From NCBI RefSeq assembly GCF_003115855.1, contig NZ_KZ819080.1:62001-126000 (forward strand): 64,000 bases of DNA, in the 5' to 3' direction. Position 1 is the stretch's first letter, and each line of letters starts with the position of its first letter. The stretch comes from Brenneria corticis (GTDB taxonomy: Bacteria; Pseudomonadota; Gammaproteobacteria; Enterobacterales; Enterobacteriaceae). The notes under the pieces are model-generated. The model made no database searches. It was given only the letters and a program-made list of their open reading frames with translations, and had not been told where the DNA came from. The position numbers and the translations under genes are program-made. This document shows positions 52,879-63,346 of the stretch, one piece after another.

Positions 52879-53189
52879 GTAATCGTAATCTATTTGATGA
52901 GTTGGTTGACGGAATGAAGGCATGGGGTGAGATGAATGCGGGTAAGAAAACGCTGAAATCCCATCGTGTCGCCATCAGAAAACGCGTATCTATGACGCCG
53001 GATGAACTCAAATCCGTACGGGAAAAGTTGAATCTGTCGCAGGCGGTTTTCGCTCAGTATCTTCATACCGCGGAAACAACCTATCAGAACTGGGAACAAG
53101 GTAGGGCAAAACCTAATCCACAGGCGGTTTTATTGATTAAAATGGTAGAACAAAACCCGGATACGCTTCGCACGCTGGCCGCATTGTGA
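52875..53189 (+). CDS. HigA2-type antitoxin of toxin-antitoxin pair 2
   Basis: 104 residues: an N-terminal toxin-wrapping part (MSNRNLFDELVDGMKAWGEMNAGKKTLKSHRV) and a C-terminal helix-turn-helix (REKLNLSQAVFAQYLHTAETTYQNWEQGRAKPN, about 49-81). Both the layout and the MS.R.LF.EL start match HigA2. It should neutralise the upstream toxin and repress the promoter at the direct repeats. Confidence 0.9.
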   Translation: MSNRNLFDELVDGMKAWGEMNAGKKTLKSHRVAIRKRVSMTPDELKSVREKLNLSQAVFAQYLHTAETTYQNWEQGRAKPNPQAVLLIKMVEQNPDTLRTLAAL

Positions 53190-53224
53190 ACGGTATGGGC
53201 GCGAGTCTCCCCGTTAATTTTACC

Positions 53225-54151
53225 TTAACCGCACGCCTCCAGCTCGAATGACGCGTTAAGGCGGTATTTTACCCCGGCGACGACGCCGTTTTCCCCTTCG
53301 TACACCACCAGAAAGCGGGTGCGCTCGCCGTCGTGGTAGGTTAATGCGGCGCAGCCGCCTTTACCCAGCACCAGCGTGTTCACGCTGCCGGATGACGTCA
53401 CCACGGCATTCTCGCCGGTTACCGTGATTGACACGTTGTCGCCGCTATTGCTGATGCGGCTTTCATTGCCCGCCGCGCCGAGCTTGCACATATCGCCCAC
53501 GTTGGCGATGGTCGAACCGTCGCCCGCGTTGCTGATATAGCTGCGCATGCCGCTGTTGGCGACGTGCGTGCCGCGTCCGGCGCCGCTGATTTTGGCGGAA
53601 TTTCCGCTATTGCTGATGCGGGCCCGTCCGCCCAGGCTGCCGATGCGGCAGTGCTGACCGGCATTGCTGATCTTCACGGCAAAACCGGTGCTGACGAGCT
53701 GGCAGGCGTAGCCTACGCTGGCGATGCCGCTGTTTTCGCCGGAATTGCCCATAAAGTTATAGGCGCCGGATAAAGCGACTTTACTTTGCAGGCCGATGCA
53801 GCCGATATCCAGCGCCGAGTCGCCGGAGGCCAGCTGGACTTCTCTGGGGATGTTTGCCGCATATTTCCCGGCGCGGGGTTTTACCTGAACGACGCCGTCA
53901 CCGCCGTGCGTTAACCGTTCAGCCATCGTCCGCGCGGCGCTGATTTCCTGCGCCATAAACTGCGGCGTGTCGAAGCCCAGCGCATAGCCGTACTCCACCA
54001 GGCTTTCCAGCCATTCGCTATACCCGTCGCACAGCAGGGCGTAATGAATATCTTGATACTCTCCGCCCTGCGGGAAACGGCGCAGGAACCAGCGATAAAT
54101 CCGCGGGCTGACCTGTAATGAATGGAGTTGCTGTCGGGTAATTTTGTTCAT
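53225..54151 (-). CDS. ydhT: YdhT-like protein with 9-residue solenoid repeats
   Basis: 308 residues, last gene of the ydhYVWXUT-type cluster; E. coli YdhT occupies the same place and has no known function. Residues 1-80 are a helical domain. Residues 116-259 are sixteen uninterrupted 9-residue repeats of the form I/V/L-x-x-x-G-x4 (for example ISNAGQHCR, IGSLGGRAR, ISNSGNSAK). The C-terminal 49 residues (LVLGKGGCAALTYHDGERTR and on) look like a small beta domain. There is no signal peptide. The repeat suggests a narrow beta-solenoid. Identity as YdhT rests on operon position. It is 35 bp from ydhU. Confidence 0.75.
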   Translation of the reverse strand: MNKITRQQLHSLQVSPRIYRWFLRRFPQGGEYQDIHYALLCDGYSEWLESLVEYGYALGFDTPQFMAQEISAARTMAERLTHGGDGVVQVKPRAGKYAANIPREVQLASGDSALDIGCIGLQSKVALSGAYNFMGNSGENSGIASVGYACQLVSTGFAVKISNAGQHCRIGSLGGRARISNSGNSAKISGAGRGTHVANSGMRSYISNAGDGSTIANVGDMCKLGAAGNESRISNSGDNVSITVTGENAVVTSSGSVNTLVLGKGGCAALTYHDGERTRFLVVYEGENGVVAGVKYRLNASFELEACG

Positions 54152-54186
54152 CTTCGCCTGCTATTCCACGCTGTCTGTTTCCCGCC

Positions 54187-54972
54187 TCAGTGACGATGAT
54201 AACCATCAATCATGCAGCGAAAGGTTTGGGCGGGCGTCCGCCCGGTGGTGCACAGATAGATATGCCCGCAGAGAAAAAACAGGCTGGCGACGGCCAGCAG
54301 CAGATGCAGCGGCAGCAGCCAGGCTTTGAGCAGCACGAAATCAGCCGGGATCCACAGCGGATTACTTAACAGCACGCCGGTTATCAGCAATGCGGGCAGC
54401 AGCGCGTACATCACGCCAAGATAAGCCGCCTGCTGCAACGGATTAAACTTGGCGCGCGGCGTGGCCGGGAACGGGTGATCTTCCCCTTTGATAATGCCGT
54501 ACAGGTAAAAACGAACCTGAAGAAAGGCGCGCTGCCCCCAGTTTTTACGCTCGATAAGGTAATGGCGGCCGTTGCCGCCGAACGCGTTGATCAACACAAA
54601 GGCGACCCAGCTGATTAATAACAGGTAGCCGCACAGCTCATGCAGGGCGACCAGAATAACGGTGTCTTTTACCGAGCCGACGGCGAAGTGGTTGAGCAGG
54701 CCGCTGGCGAGCAGCAGAATAAACAGCGAGGCGTTGCTCCAGTGCCATAGGCGGATGGCCCGCGAATAGAGATACACTTTTTCTTCATGTTCCCTGGCGT
54801 GAGGCGGCGCGAGCCGGTAGCGCAGCAGCCCGTGCAGGGTTAATACCCCCAGCATGCCGACAAAAAACACCCCCGCCAGAATAAGCCATACCGGCCAGAA
54901 GTCAGGCGTATAGATATAAACATATTGATAAAGCTGAGCCTGAAATAGCTCGGCATTCGGCATCATATTCAT
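54187..54972 (-). CDS. ydhU: cytochrome b-type membrane subunit YdhU
   Basis: 261-residue inner-membrane protein, the E. coli YdhU length, of the thiosulfate-reductase PhsC/cytochrome b561 type. There are about five hydrophobic segments. Histidines suited to haem b ligation lie in RLWHWSNASLFILLLASGLLNHF, VALHELCGYLL, WLLPLHLLLA and LCGHIYLC. It probably moves electrons between quinol and the Fe-S proteins YdhX and YdhY. Its ATG overlaps the ydhX stop (ATGA), so it is translationally coupled. Confidence 0.9.
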   Translation of the reverse strand: MNMMPNAELFQAQLYQYVYIYTPDFWPVWLILAGVFFVGMLGVLTLHGLLRYRLAPPHAREHEEKVYLYSRAIRLWHWSNASLFILLLASGLLNHFAVGSVKDTVILVALHELCGYLLLISWVAFVLINAFGGNGRHYLIERKNWGQRAFLQVRFYLYGIIKGEDHPFPATPRAKFNPLQQAAYLGVMYALLPALLITGVLLSNPLWIPADFVLLKAWLLPLHLLLAVASLFFLCGHIYLCTTGRTPAQTFRCMIDGYHRH

Positions 54973-55640
54973 ACGTTCACCTTTGCGACGTCGTGCGGGC
55001 CGGGGCGGCGATAAATATGCGGCTTGCCGACATCGGGCAGTTGGTATTGGTAATATTCATGCGTTTTCAGCCAGGTCTGAACGGGCTCGCTCTCCTCTGG
55101 TCCGAAAATAAGCGCATTCTGCGGGCAGGCGCTGACGCAGATGGGCGGAAAGCCCTTTTGCAGGCGTGACTCCAGACAGAAATCGCATTTATCGGCGACG
55201 CGGGTCGTCGGGTTGAGATAACGCACCTGATAGGGGCAGGCTGAAATACAGTAGCTACAGCCAATGCATTTCTGCTTGTCCACCCGAACGATGCCGTTGC
55301 TTTCATCCCGGTAGGACGAACCGGTCGGGCACACGGTGATACAGGGGGCATCTTCGCACTGCTGGCAGGCGTGGCGGAAAAAGTGGTAGAGGTTTCCCTG
55401 TTCCGGGGGCGTCATCGCAATATGGGCGATGCTCATCCGAGCCGCGCCCACCGGGACTTTATTCACTTTATGGCAGGCCACGGCGCAAATATTGCAGCCG
55501 TTGCACAGCACTTCATCGTGGATCATGGCGTAGCGCACGGATCTGTTTTTTTCTGTACCGCCCAGGGCGGAGAAGAGCGGCGCGCTGAAAAAAATCACCG
55601 ATCCCATGCCGAGGACAAATTTACGGCGTGAGCATGTCAT
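54969..55640 (-). CDS. ydhX: 4Fe-4S ferredoxin-type protein YdhX (Tat substrate)
   Basis: 223 residues with a twin-arginine start (SRRKFVLGMGSVIFF), so probably exported folded. Four cysteine clusters in the DmsB/NrfC pattern follow: CNGCNICAVACHK, CQQCEDAPCITVCP, CIGCSYCISACPYQ and CDFC...CVSACP. It aligns with E. coli YdhX, including RRKFVLGMG and the QLPDVGKPHIYRR ending. It is the likely electron-transfer partner of YdhU. ATG 55640 follows AAGGAAG. Confidence 0.93.
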   Translation of the reverse strand: MTCSRRKFVLGMGSVIFFSAPLFSALGGTEKNRSVRYAMIHDEVLCNGCNICAVACHKVNKVPVGAARMSIAHIAMTPPEQGNLYHFFRHACQQCEDAPCITVCPTGSSYRDESNGIVRVDKQKCIGCSYCISACPYQVRYLNPTTRVADKCDFCLESRLQKGFPPICVSACPQNALIFGPEESEPVQTWLKTHEYYQYQLPDVGKPHIYRRPGPHDVAKVNV

Positions 55641-55783
55641 CTTCCTTGCCTCCCAGAAAATGAGTCGTTCAAAGTCGGTTGCAGCCGAGATGTTAAAGCT
55701 CGCTTTTTCATCAGCTCTCCAGTGAGTCGCTCGCCGCGGCGCGGAGCGGTTTTTTTTCCCGCCGCGCGTTGATAAGAAAATGG

Positions 55784-56458
55784 TTAAGGATTTTCATACT
55801 GTTCAACCTCAATCCACTCACATAGCCCTTTTGCCTTGCCATAACTCATAAAACGTTCGCTGAACAAATAGGGTTCGCCGTTGGAAGCCGCAATAGGGCG
55901 GATATCCTGAAACTCGGCGGACCGTTCGAAAAAACGCATCGCCTCGTCGATCTTTTGCTGATCGAAAGAGTAGGGCGGCAACCGCAGCATCTGCACCTTG
56001 TAAGGCCGCGGATAGGTTTGGCACTCGAAGCGCACGGTGTCGGCAATGGTTTTGCAGATATCCTGCTCATGGGTGAAAATCAGGATCCGCGCATAGTTAT
56101 GACTGATGCCGCGATCCGAGTAGTAATAGCGCTCTTTATCGTTGCTGACGGAGAGAATGTCCGCGCAGGCTTCGCTGGCGCCGATCTGTTCAAACAGTCG
56201 GCTGACGGTTTCCTCATCCAGCGAGTAAGGCGTTTCCCGAAATTCCCCTTCGTTCACCAGTTCACCCGCCGCCGAACGCCGGCGGATATACTCCGCCACG
56301 GCCAAAAACGGCGCCTGGGGTTCGCTGACCTCGTCCGTCGCAACGTCGTTATCCGTCGCCTGAGTCTGCTGGGATAACGGCAGCAGCAGTCGTCTTTTCG
56401 TTAAATCCGGCGGCGAGTCATGTTGTTCTTCTGCCGTCAATGATGGTGTCGTCTTCAT
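55784..56458 (-). CDS. ydhW: YdhW-like protein of unknown function
   Basis: 224 residues, no signal peptide, no membrane segment and no cofactor motif that I recognise. It is identified as YdhW by its position between the aldehyde oxidoreductase YdhV and the ferredoxin YdhX and by similar size. The N-terminal 45 residues are polar and low-complexity (TPSLTAEEQHDSPPDLTKRR). The rest is a mixed alpha/beta domain rich in aromatic residues. A chaperone or assembly role for YdhV is possible but unproven. The start is ATG 56458; a TTG two codons earlier is possible. It is 22 bp behind ydhV. Confidence 0.8.
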   Translation of the reverse strand: MKTTPSLTAEEQHDSPPDLTKRRLLLPLSQQTQATDNDVATDEVSEPQAPFLAVAEYIRRRSAAGELVNEGEFRETPYSLDEETVSRLFEQIGASEACADILSVSNDKERYYYSDRGISHNYARILIFTHEQDICKTIADTVRFECQTYPRPYKVQMLRLPPYSFDQQKIDEAMRFFERSAEFQDIRPIAASNGEPYLFSERFMSYGKAKGLCEWIEVEQYENP

Positions 56459-56480
56459 AATCAATACCCTGCGATAGCGC

Positions 56481-58586
<2,106 letters not shown>

Positions 58587-58646
58587 TTATTTTCCTGCGT
58601 GTGAAGCATCGTCATGGATAAATGGATAGACGTAAAGCCGGGCGGC

Positions 58647-59276
58647 TCACACCGTAATATCCTGCCATTCGATAATGCTTAAAGCACCTGTAGGGCAAGC
58701 GGTGGCGCATTCGCCGCATAAATTACACTTACCGGACTTTTTGATCTGCGGATTTACCGTCGCCATCATCCACGGGCAGGCGGTGGTACAGGCGGCGCAG
58801 CCGATACAGCGCTTGGCGTCGACCGTAATGCAGCCGCTCTCCTCGTTATAGGCGATCACTTTTATCGGGCAGACCTTCATACATTCGGGATCTTTACACT
58901 GCCGACAGGTGTCGGTGGTGAAATTAAGATCGCCGTACAGCCCGCCGCCGGAGCCGATGCCGCCATCACCGTAATAAAAGTGGCGATGGATCTTCACCCG
59001 TGAAAAAAAGGAACCGACGCTGCCGTCGTTATAGGTGGTACAAGACGTTTCGCAGCGGTGGCAGCCGGTGCAGCGGGCCCTTTTGGTCACCAGCACCCCT
59101 TTCGGCGTGGTGGTCAGCCCGACGCTGCCGCTGTTAACCTCCTCCTGCCTGCATCCCAGCAGGGAAAGCAGCGCCGGCGCGATGGTGATTCCCGCCAGGC
59201 CTTTGCCTGAAATTCGCAGAAATTCCAGTCTTGTTAACCCCAGATCCAATAAAGGACGTTCAACCTGATTAGGCAT
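58647..59276 (-). CDS. ydhY: 4Fe-4S ferredoxin-type protein YdhY
   Basis: 209 residues, first gene of the ydh cluster. After a hydrophobic N-terminal segment ending in a lipobox-like LSLLGC (about 38-43) there are four cysteine clusters: CTGCHRCETSC, CRQCKDPECMKVCP, CIGCAACTTACP and CNLCGECATACP. It closely matches E. coli YdhY (RLEFLRISGKGLAGITIAPALLS). It may be an envelope electron carrier or lipoprotein. In E. coli the operon is activated by FNR and repressed by NarL/NarP under nitrate. No convincing FNR site was found here, but a 10-bp inverted repeat lies at 59423-59457. Confidence 0.94.
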   Translation of the reverse strand: MPNQVERPLLDLGLTRLEFLRISGKGLAGITIAPALLSLLGCRQEEVNSGSVGLTTTPKGVLVTKRARCTGCHRCETSCTTYNDGSVGSFFSRVKIHRHFYYGDGGIGSGGGLYGDLNFTTDTCRQCKDPECMKVCPIKVIAYNEESGCITVDAKRCIGCAACTTACPWMMATVNPQIKKSGKCNLCGECATACPTGALSIIEWQDITV

Positions 59277-59294
59277 TTAATTCTCATCCCCCGC

Positions 59295-59340
<46 letters not shown>

Positions 59341-59422
59341 GCCATATATTCAAATTACAGACGTGTTGGTTTCCTGCATCCTGAAATCTGCGGGAATAAA
59401 TAAATGAGCATGAAATAAGCCC

Positions 59423-59457
59423 ATAGTAAAAAACGCTGTAGATTACATTTTTACTAT
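59423..59457. promoter_or_regulatory. inverted repeat upstream of ydhY
   Basis: ATAGTAAAAA (59423-59432) and TTTTTACTAT (59448-59457) form a perfect 10-bp inverted repeat with a 15-base centre, 147 bp before the ydhY start. It could be an operator for the anaerobic cluster. It does not match FNR or NarL consensus. Confidence 0.5.
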
Positions 59458-59820
59458 AGGGCATTTTTACGTAGTTCATTAACCTTATTTATAATGTGGT
59501 TATAATGTTTTTTGTTCTGTGACTAATCTCTTATAAATTATTTATTTTAAATCTATTTATTGTTATTGATTCTTATTCTTATTTGACAACTTCAGATTGA
59601 AATATAGATGGAGTTTTTTAGGCTATAAATATGATGCGTCATTTAGGTAAAATAAAATAAGTAGTAGTTAATGATATTTATTTTTTTGTTATTTTATGAA
59701 TGTTAATGTTTTGCCGGAAACATTACATTCAATGCCGTCGGATATAAGGTTTTTTGATGTATGCCATGATGAGCGGGATTAAGGGTATTGATTTAAAATG
59801 AGATATGTACGCTTAAAGAG

Positions 59821-59848
59821 AAAAAACCGCCGGTAAAAGCGGTTTTTT
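59821..59848. terminator. bidirectional rho-independent terminator
   Basis: AAAAAACCGC (59821-59830) pairs with GCGGTTTTTT (59839-59848) around an 8-base loop. The A and T tails make it work in both directions. It would end leftward transcription from glpD before the ydh promoter region. Confidence 0.8.
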
Positions 59849-59864
59849 AGCCTGAAAAATAACG

Positions 59865-60050
59865 GCGAAGATAATTCGCTCAGACCATTGACAAAGTAAA
59901 CATCTATAATACCGACCCCAAATCCGTCATTCCTGCGGAAGCAGGAATCTTTCTGATATCAATGCATTAGCTGAAAGTAGATCCCCGCCTGCGCGGGGAT
60001 GACGATGAAGATGAAGGGTTTTTCAGCAATCTGAGCGAAGATAATTCGCT
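59865..60050. repeat. 16-bp direct repeats flanking a palindromic element
   Basis: GCGAAGATAATTCGCT is present exactly at 59865-59880 and 60035-60050, bracketing 154 bp that contain the two-hairpin element at 59925-60004. Each copy is itself a GCGAA/TTCGC inverted repeat. Confidence 0.7.
59925..60004. repeat. 80-bp two-hairpin palindromic repeat element (MITE-like)
   Basis: The outer ends are inverted (CGTCATTCC at 59925-59933, GGGATGACG at 59996-60004). Inside are hairpins ATTCCTGC/GCAGGAAT (59929-59948) and ATCCCCGC/GCGGGGAT (59981-60000). Read leftwards it translates as the common IPAQAGI string known from many genomes. A half element lies at 25818-25867. Confidence 0.75.
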
Positions 60051-60104
60051 TCTTATCGGTGATGCAGAACGTTTGCAAAAATGTAAACGCTCTGCAAGGG
60101 CGGG

Positions 60105-61604
60105 TTAGCCTGCTTTTGCCGCCTGATGACGGTAAGCATCCAAACACTCGCCGATACGTTGCTGCTGCGCCTCATTCAGCCACATGCCCAGTTTTGTCCG
60201 CCGCCAAATGACGTCGTCCAGGGTGACGGCCCACTCTTTTTCCACCAGATAGCGCAGTTCCGCTTCATACAGGTCATGGCCGAAATGTTCCCCCAGCGCG
60301 TCAAGGCCTTTGGCATCAGCCAGAATCAGTTCGCTGTTTGAGCCGTAGGTGCGGCTGTAGCGGCGCGCCAGCGCTTCCGGCAGATTAAAGCGGCGGCGCA
60401 GGGCGGCGGCGTAGTCATCACGGGTACCGGAAATATCGCCGCCGGGCAGCACGGCATTTTTGGTCCAGGCTTTTCCGGCCTGAGGGTAGTATTTTTCCAG
60501 TTTATCCAGCGCATGTTCGGCCAGTTTGCGATAGGTGGTCAGTTTGCCGCCGAAGACGGATAACAGGGGCGCCCGGCCCTGTTCATCGTCAACCGACAGC
60601 GTGTAATCGCGGGTGATGGCCTGCGGCGAATCCGATTCATCGTCGCACAGCGGCCTTACGCCGGAATAAGTCCAGACGATATCATCGCGGCTTAATGGCT
60701 GCTTAAAGTGATCGTTATACACGTCCAGCAGGTAGCCGATTTCGTTATCGTCGATCTTCACGTTATGGGGATCGCCGTTATATTCCACGTCGGTGGTGCC
60801 GATGATCGAGAATTCATCCTGCCAGGGGATCACAAACACAATGCGGTGATCTTTATTCTGCAGAATATACGCCTGAGGCTGATCGTGTACTTTGGGCACC
60901 ACGATGTGGCTGCCTTTGATCAGGCGGATCCCGTAAGGCGATTTCAGGTGCAGGCCGTCGTCAAAGAACTCCTTCACCCAGGGGCCGGTGGCGTTGACCA
61001 GACCTTTGGCGCGCCAGGTAAGCGTTTCGCCGCTGAGCGAATCGACGGCTTCCACCACCCATAGGTCCTGTTCGCGCCGGGCGCTGATGACTTTGGTGCG
61101 GGTGCGGACTTCGCCGCCGCGCTTGGCGACTTCCTGCGCGTTCAGCACCACCAGACGCGCATCATCCACCCAGCAGTCCGAATACTCAAAGCCCTGGGTC
61201 AGTTCTGGTTTCAATACCGAACCGGCGCCGAATTTCACGCTTTTACTGGCGGGCAGGCTAACGCGCTTGCCAATATTGTCATACATAAACAAACCGATGC
61301 GGATCATCCACGCCGGGCGCAAATGCGGCTGATGCGGCAAGCGAAAACGCAGCGGGAAAATGATGTGGGGCGCCATTTTCAGCAGGGTTTCACGCTCGGA
61401 GAGCGCTTCGCTGACCAGACGAAACTCATAATGTTCCAGATAGCGTAAGCCGCCATGAATCAATTTGGAGCTGGCGGAGGACGTGGCGCAGGCCAGATCC
61501 TGCGCTTCCAGCAGCAGGACGGATAATCCGCGCCCGGCGGCATCTGCGGCGATGCCTGCACCGTTAATGCCGCCACCGATCACAATCAGATCTTTGGTTT
61601 CCAC
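60105..61604 (-). CDS. glpD: aerobic glycerol-3-phosphate dehydrogenase
   Basis: FAD-dependent inner-membrane-associated dehydrogenase of 499 residues that feeds electrons from glycerol-3-phosphate to ubiquinone. FAD motif: LIVIGGGINGAGIAADAAGRG (6-26). CATSSASSKLIHGGLRYLE and the C-terminal SGVRPLCDDESDSPQ plus FGGKLTTYRKLAEHAL are GlpD signatures. The start is GTG (61602-61604) behind GGAGG. Two GlpR-like operators and a CRP site lie upstream. The genome therefore has both the aerobic (GlpD) and anaerobic (GlpABC) enzymes. In E. coli glpD borders glgP; here about 7.7 kb separates them. Confidence 0.98.
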   Translation of the reverse strand: METKDLIVIGGGINGAGIAADAAGRGLSVLLLEAQDLACATSSASSKLIHGGLRYLEHYEFRLVSEALSERETLLKMAPHIIFPLRFRLPHQPHLRPAWMIRIGLFMYDNIGKRVSLPASKSVKFGAGSVLKPELTQGFEYSDCWVDDARLVVLNAQEVAKRGGEVRTRTKVISARREQDLWVVEAVDSLSGETLTWRAKGLVNATGPWVKEFFDDGLHLKSPYGIRLIKGSHIVVPKVHDQPQAYILQNKDHRIVFVIPWQDEFSIIGTTDVEYNGDPHNVKIDDNEIGYLLDVYNDHFKQPLSRDDIVWTYSGVRPLCDDESDSPQAITRDYTLSVDDEQGRAPLLSVFGGKLTTYRKLAEHALDKLEKYYPQAGKAWTKNAVLPGGDISGTRDDYAAALRRRFNLPEALARRYSRTYGSNSELILADAKGLDALGEHFGHDLYEAELRYLVEKEWAVTLDDVIWRRTKLGMWLNEAQQQRIGECLDAYRHQAAKAG

Positions 61605-61636
61605 GTTTTGCCTCCACCAGTAAAATAACGCCTAAA

Positions 61637-61654
61637 ATGTTCGTTTTCGCGCAT
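61637..61654. promoter_or_regulatory. GlpR-like operator 1 of glpD
   Basis: ATGTTCG-TTTT-CGCGCAT matches the GlpR pattern ATGTTCG-N4-CGAACAT with a perfect left arm and 5/7 in the right arm. It lies 33 bp before the glpD start. Confidence 0.7.
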
Positions 61655-61658
61655 TATG

Positions 61659-61676
61659 ATAATCGAAAACAAACAA
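61659..61676. promoter_or_regulatory. GlpR-like operator 2 of glpD
   Basis: ATAATCG-AAAA-CAAACAA matches the GlpR pattern at 5/7 positions in each arm. It is 22 bp from operator 1, giving a tandem pair as known for E. coli glpD. Confidence 0.6.
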
Positions 61677-61731
61677 TACAGCCAATACTTAACCAGATAA
61701 AAACATTTATGCGTGATGGAGGTAACAATTT

Positions 61732-61747
61732 AGTGATGATTGTCACA
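61732..61747. promoter_or_regulatory. CRP-binding site upstream of glpD
   Basis: AGTGA-TGATTG-TCACA matches CRP half-sites at 9 of 10 positions. It lies 128 bp before glpD and 44 bp after the 3' end of ulaF on the same strand. Confidence 0.7.
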
Positions 61748-61790
61748 TTAAAATAAGGGTTATTGTGGCGTTTGGGGGCGGTTATGGAGC

Positions 61791-62480
61791 TTAGCGCTGC
61801 CCATAATAAGCATCGGGGCCGTGCTTGCGGCTAAAGTGCTTATCCATCAGATAATCGTCAATCGCCCGCAGGCGCGGATTAATCGAGCAGGCAATCCACG
61901 CCATTTTCGCCACCTCTTCCATCACCACCGCATTGTGGACCGCTTCGTCGGCGTCCCTGCCCCAGCAGAAAGGGCCGTGCTGATAAACGACGATCCCCGG
62001 CGTATGCAGCGGGTTGCCGTCGCCAAGGGTTTGGGCGATGACCACGCCGGTATTTTTTTCATATTCCTCCGCCACTTCCCGCGGCGTTAACGGCCGGGTG
62101 CAGGGAATATCGCCATAAAAATAGTCGGCGTGGGTGGTGCCCAGTGCGGGGATCGCCAGCCCCGCCTGCGCCCAGGCGGTGGCATGGGTGGAATGGGTAT
62201 GGACGATGCCGCCGATTTGCGGATAGCGGCGATAAAGCTCCAGATGGGTGGCGGTATCGGAGGAGGGGCGGTATTTGCCGTCCACCACCTTTCCCTGCAT
62301 ATCGACCACCACCATGTCGTCGGCCTGCATCACCTCGTAGGCCACGCCGCTGGGTTTGATAACCATCACCTGCCGCCGCCGATCGATGGCGCTGACGTTG
62401 CCCCAGGTATAGGTCACCAGACCGTGGCGCGGCAGCGCCATATTCGCCGCAAAAACCTGCTGTTTCAGTTGCTCTGGCAT
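61791..62480 (-). CDS. ulaF: L-ribulose-5-phosphate 4-epimerase UlaF
   Basis: Class II aldolase-family epimerase of 229 residues, last step of L-ascorbate breakdown, giving D-xylulose 5-phosphate. The zinc ligands are in VHTHSTHATAWAQ (about 94-106) and a later His near LHTPGIVVYQHGPFCWG. The WGNVSAIDRR and KPSGVAYE segments bind the phosphate. ATG 62480 follows GGAGGA. It overlaps ulaE by 16 bp. AraD and SgbE are close relatives; the name rests on the ulaD/ulaE neighbours. Confidence 0.93.
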   Translation of the reverse strand: MPEQLKQQVFAANMALPRHGLVTYTWGNVSAIDRRRQVMVIKPSGVAYEVMQADDMVVVDMQGKVVDGKYRPSSDTATHLELYRRYPQIGGIVHTHSTHATAWAQAGLAIPALGTTHADYFYGDIPCTRPLTPREVAEEYEKNTGVVIAQTLGDGNPLHTPGIVVYQHGPFCWGRDADEAVHNAVVMEEVAKMAWIACSINPRLRAIDDYLMDKHFSRKHGPDAYYGQR

Positions 62481-63337
62481 ACGATTTCCTCCACCGGCAG
62501 CCCGGCCCGCGCCATCTGCCGTTTAACCCAGTCGCGGGCGGCGGCGATCTCCGTTAGCGGGTCGGGTGAGGTTTCGCTCCACATTTCGATCAGATAAGGG
62601 CCGCAGTAGCCGCTCTCCCGCAGCGTGGTAAAGCAACGGGTAAAATCGACCACGCCGCTGCCGAACGGCACGTTTTTGAAAACCCCCGGCCGCGTATCTT
62701 TAACATGCACGGCCACGATATGGCCTTTCCCCGCGCTCAGCTCCATCTGCACGTCGTTATCCCACGCCGACAGATTGCCGATATCCGGGTAAAGCTGGAA
62801 CCACGGGTTATTGAGGTAGCTGGCATAGCCCAGCGCTTTGCTGATGGAGTTCATTAACGGGTAGTCCATGATCTCCATCGCCAGCGTCACCTGGGCCCGG
62901 CTGGCCATTTCCACCGCCAGTTGCAATCCCTGGCGAAAACGCTCCCGGGTAAGGTCGTTGGCCCGCTGGTAGTAGACGTCGTAACCGGCGAGCTGGATAA
63001 CGCGGATGCCCACATCCTGCGCCAGGCGGATGGCCTTGCCCATGATCTCCAGCCCCTGATTGCGTATGTCGTCATCTTCCGAGCCCAACGGAAAGCGCCG
63101 GTGGGCGCTCAGACACATGGACGGAACGCGGATGCCGCTGGCGGAAACGGCGTTGACCAGCTCCAGGCGCTGTTCGCGGCTCCAGTCGAGACGCGCCAGC
63201 CGGCCGTCGCTTTCATCCAGCGACATTTCGACAAAGTCAAAGCCCAGCGTTTTCGCCAGTTGCAGCCGCGTCGGCCAGCTTTCGCCCGGCGGCAGGGCTT
63301 TTTCATAAATACCAAGAGGAACCGCTTTCATGAGCAT
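62465..63337 (-). CDS. ulaE: L-xylulose-5-phosphate 3-epimerase UlaE
   Basis: 290-residue TIM-barrel epimerase (AP endonuclease 2-like fold) converting L-xylulose 5-phosphate to L-ribulose 5-phosphate. It aligns closely with E. coli UlaE: VPLGIYEKALPPGESW, FDFVEMSLDESD, VPSMCLSAHRRFPLGSEDD, AMEIMDYPLMNSISKALGY and the metal-site glutamate in YLIEMWSE. ATG 63337 follows AAGGTGA. It lies 9 bp after ulaD and overlaps ulaF. Confidence 0.95.
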   Translation of the reverse strand: MLMKAVPLGIYEKALPPGESWPTRLQLAKTLGFDFVEMSLDESDGRLARLDWSREQRLELVNAVSASGIRVPSMCLSAHRRFPLGSEDDDIRNQGLEIMGKAIRLAQDVGIRVIQLAGYDVYYQRANDLTRERFRQGLQLAVEMASRAQVTLAMEIMDYPLMNSISKALGYASYLNNPWFQLYPDIGNLSAWDNDVQMELSAGKGHIVAVHVKDTRPGVFKNVPFGSGVVDFTRCFTTLRESGYCGPYLIEMWSETSPDPLTEIAAARDWVKRQMARAGLPVEEIVCQSN

Positions 63338-63346
63338 AAGGTCACC

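Noticed and set aside
59560..59575. TTGATTCTTATTC considered as an FNR site for ydhY
   Set aside because: Only one half-site matches TTGAT-N4-ATCAA; the other half is absent.
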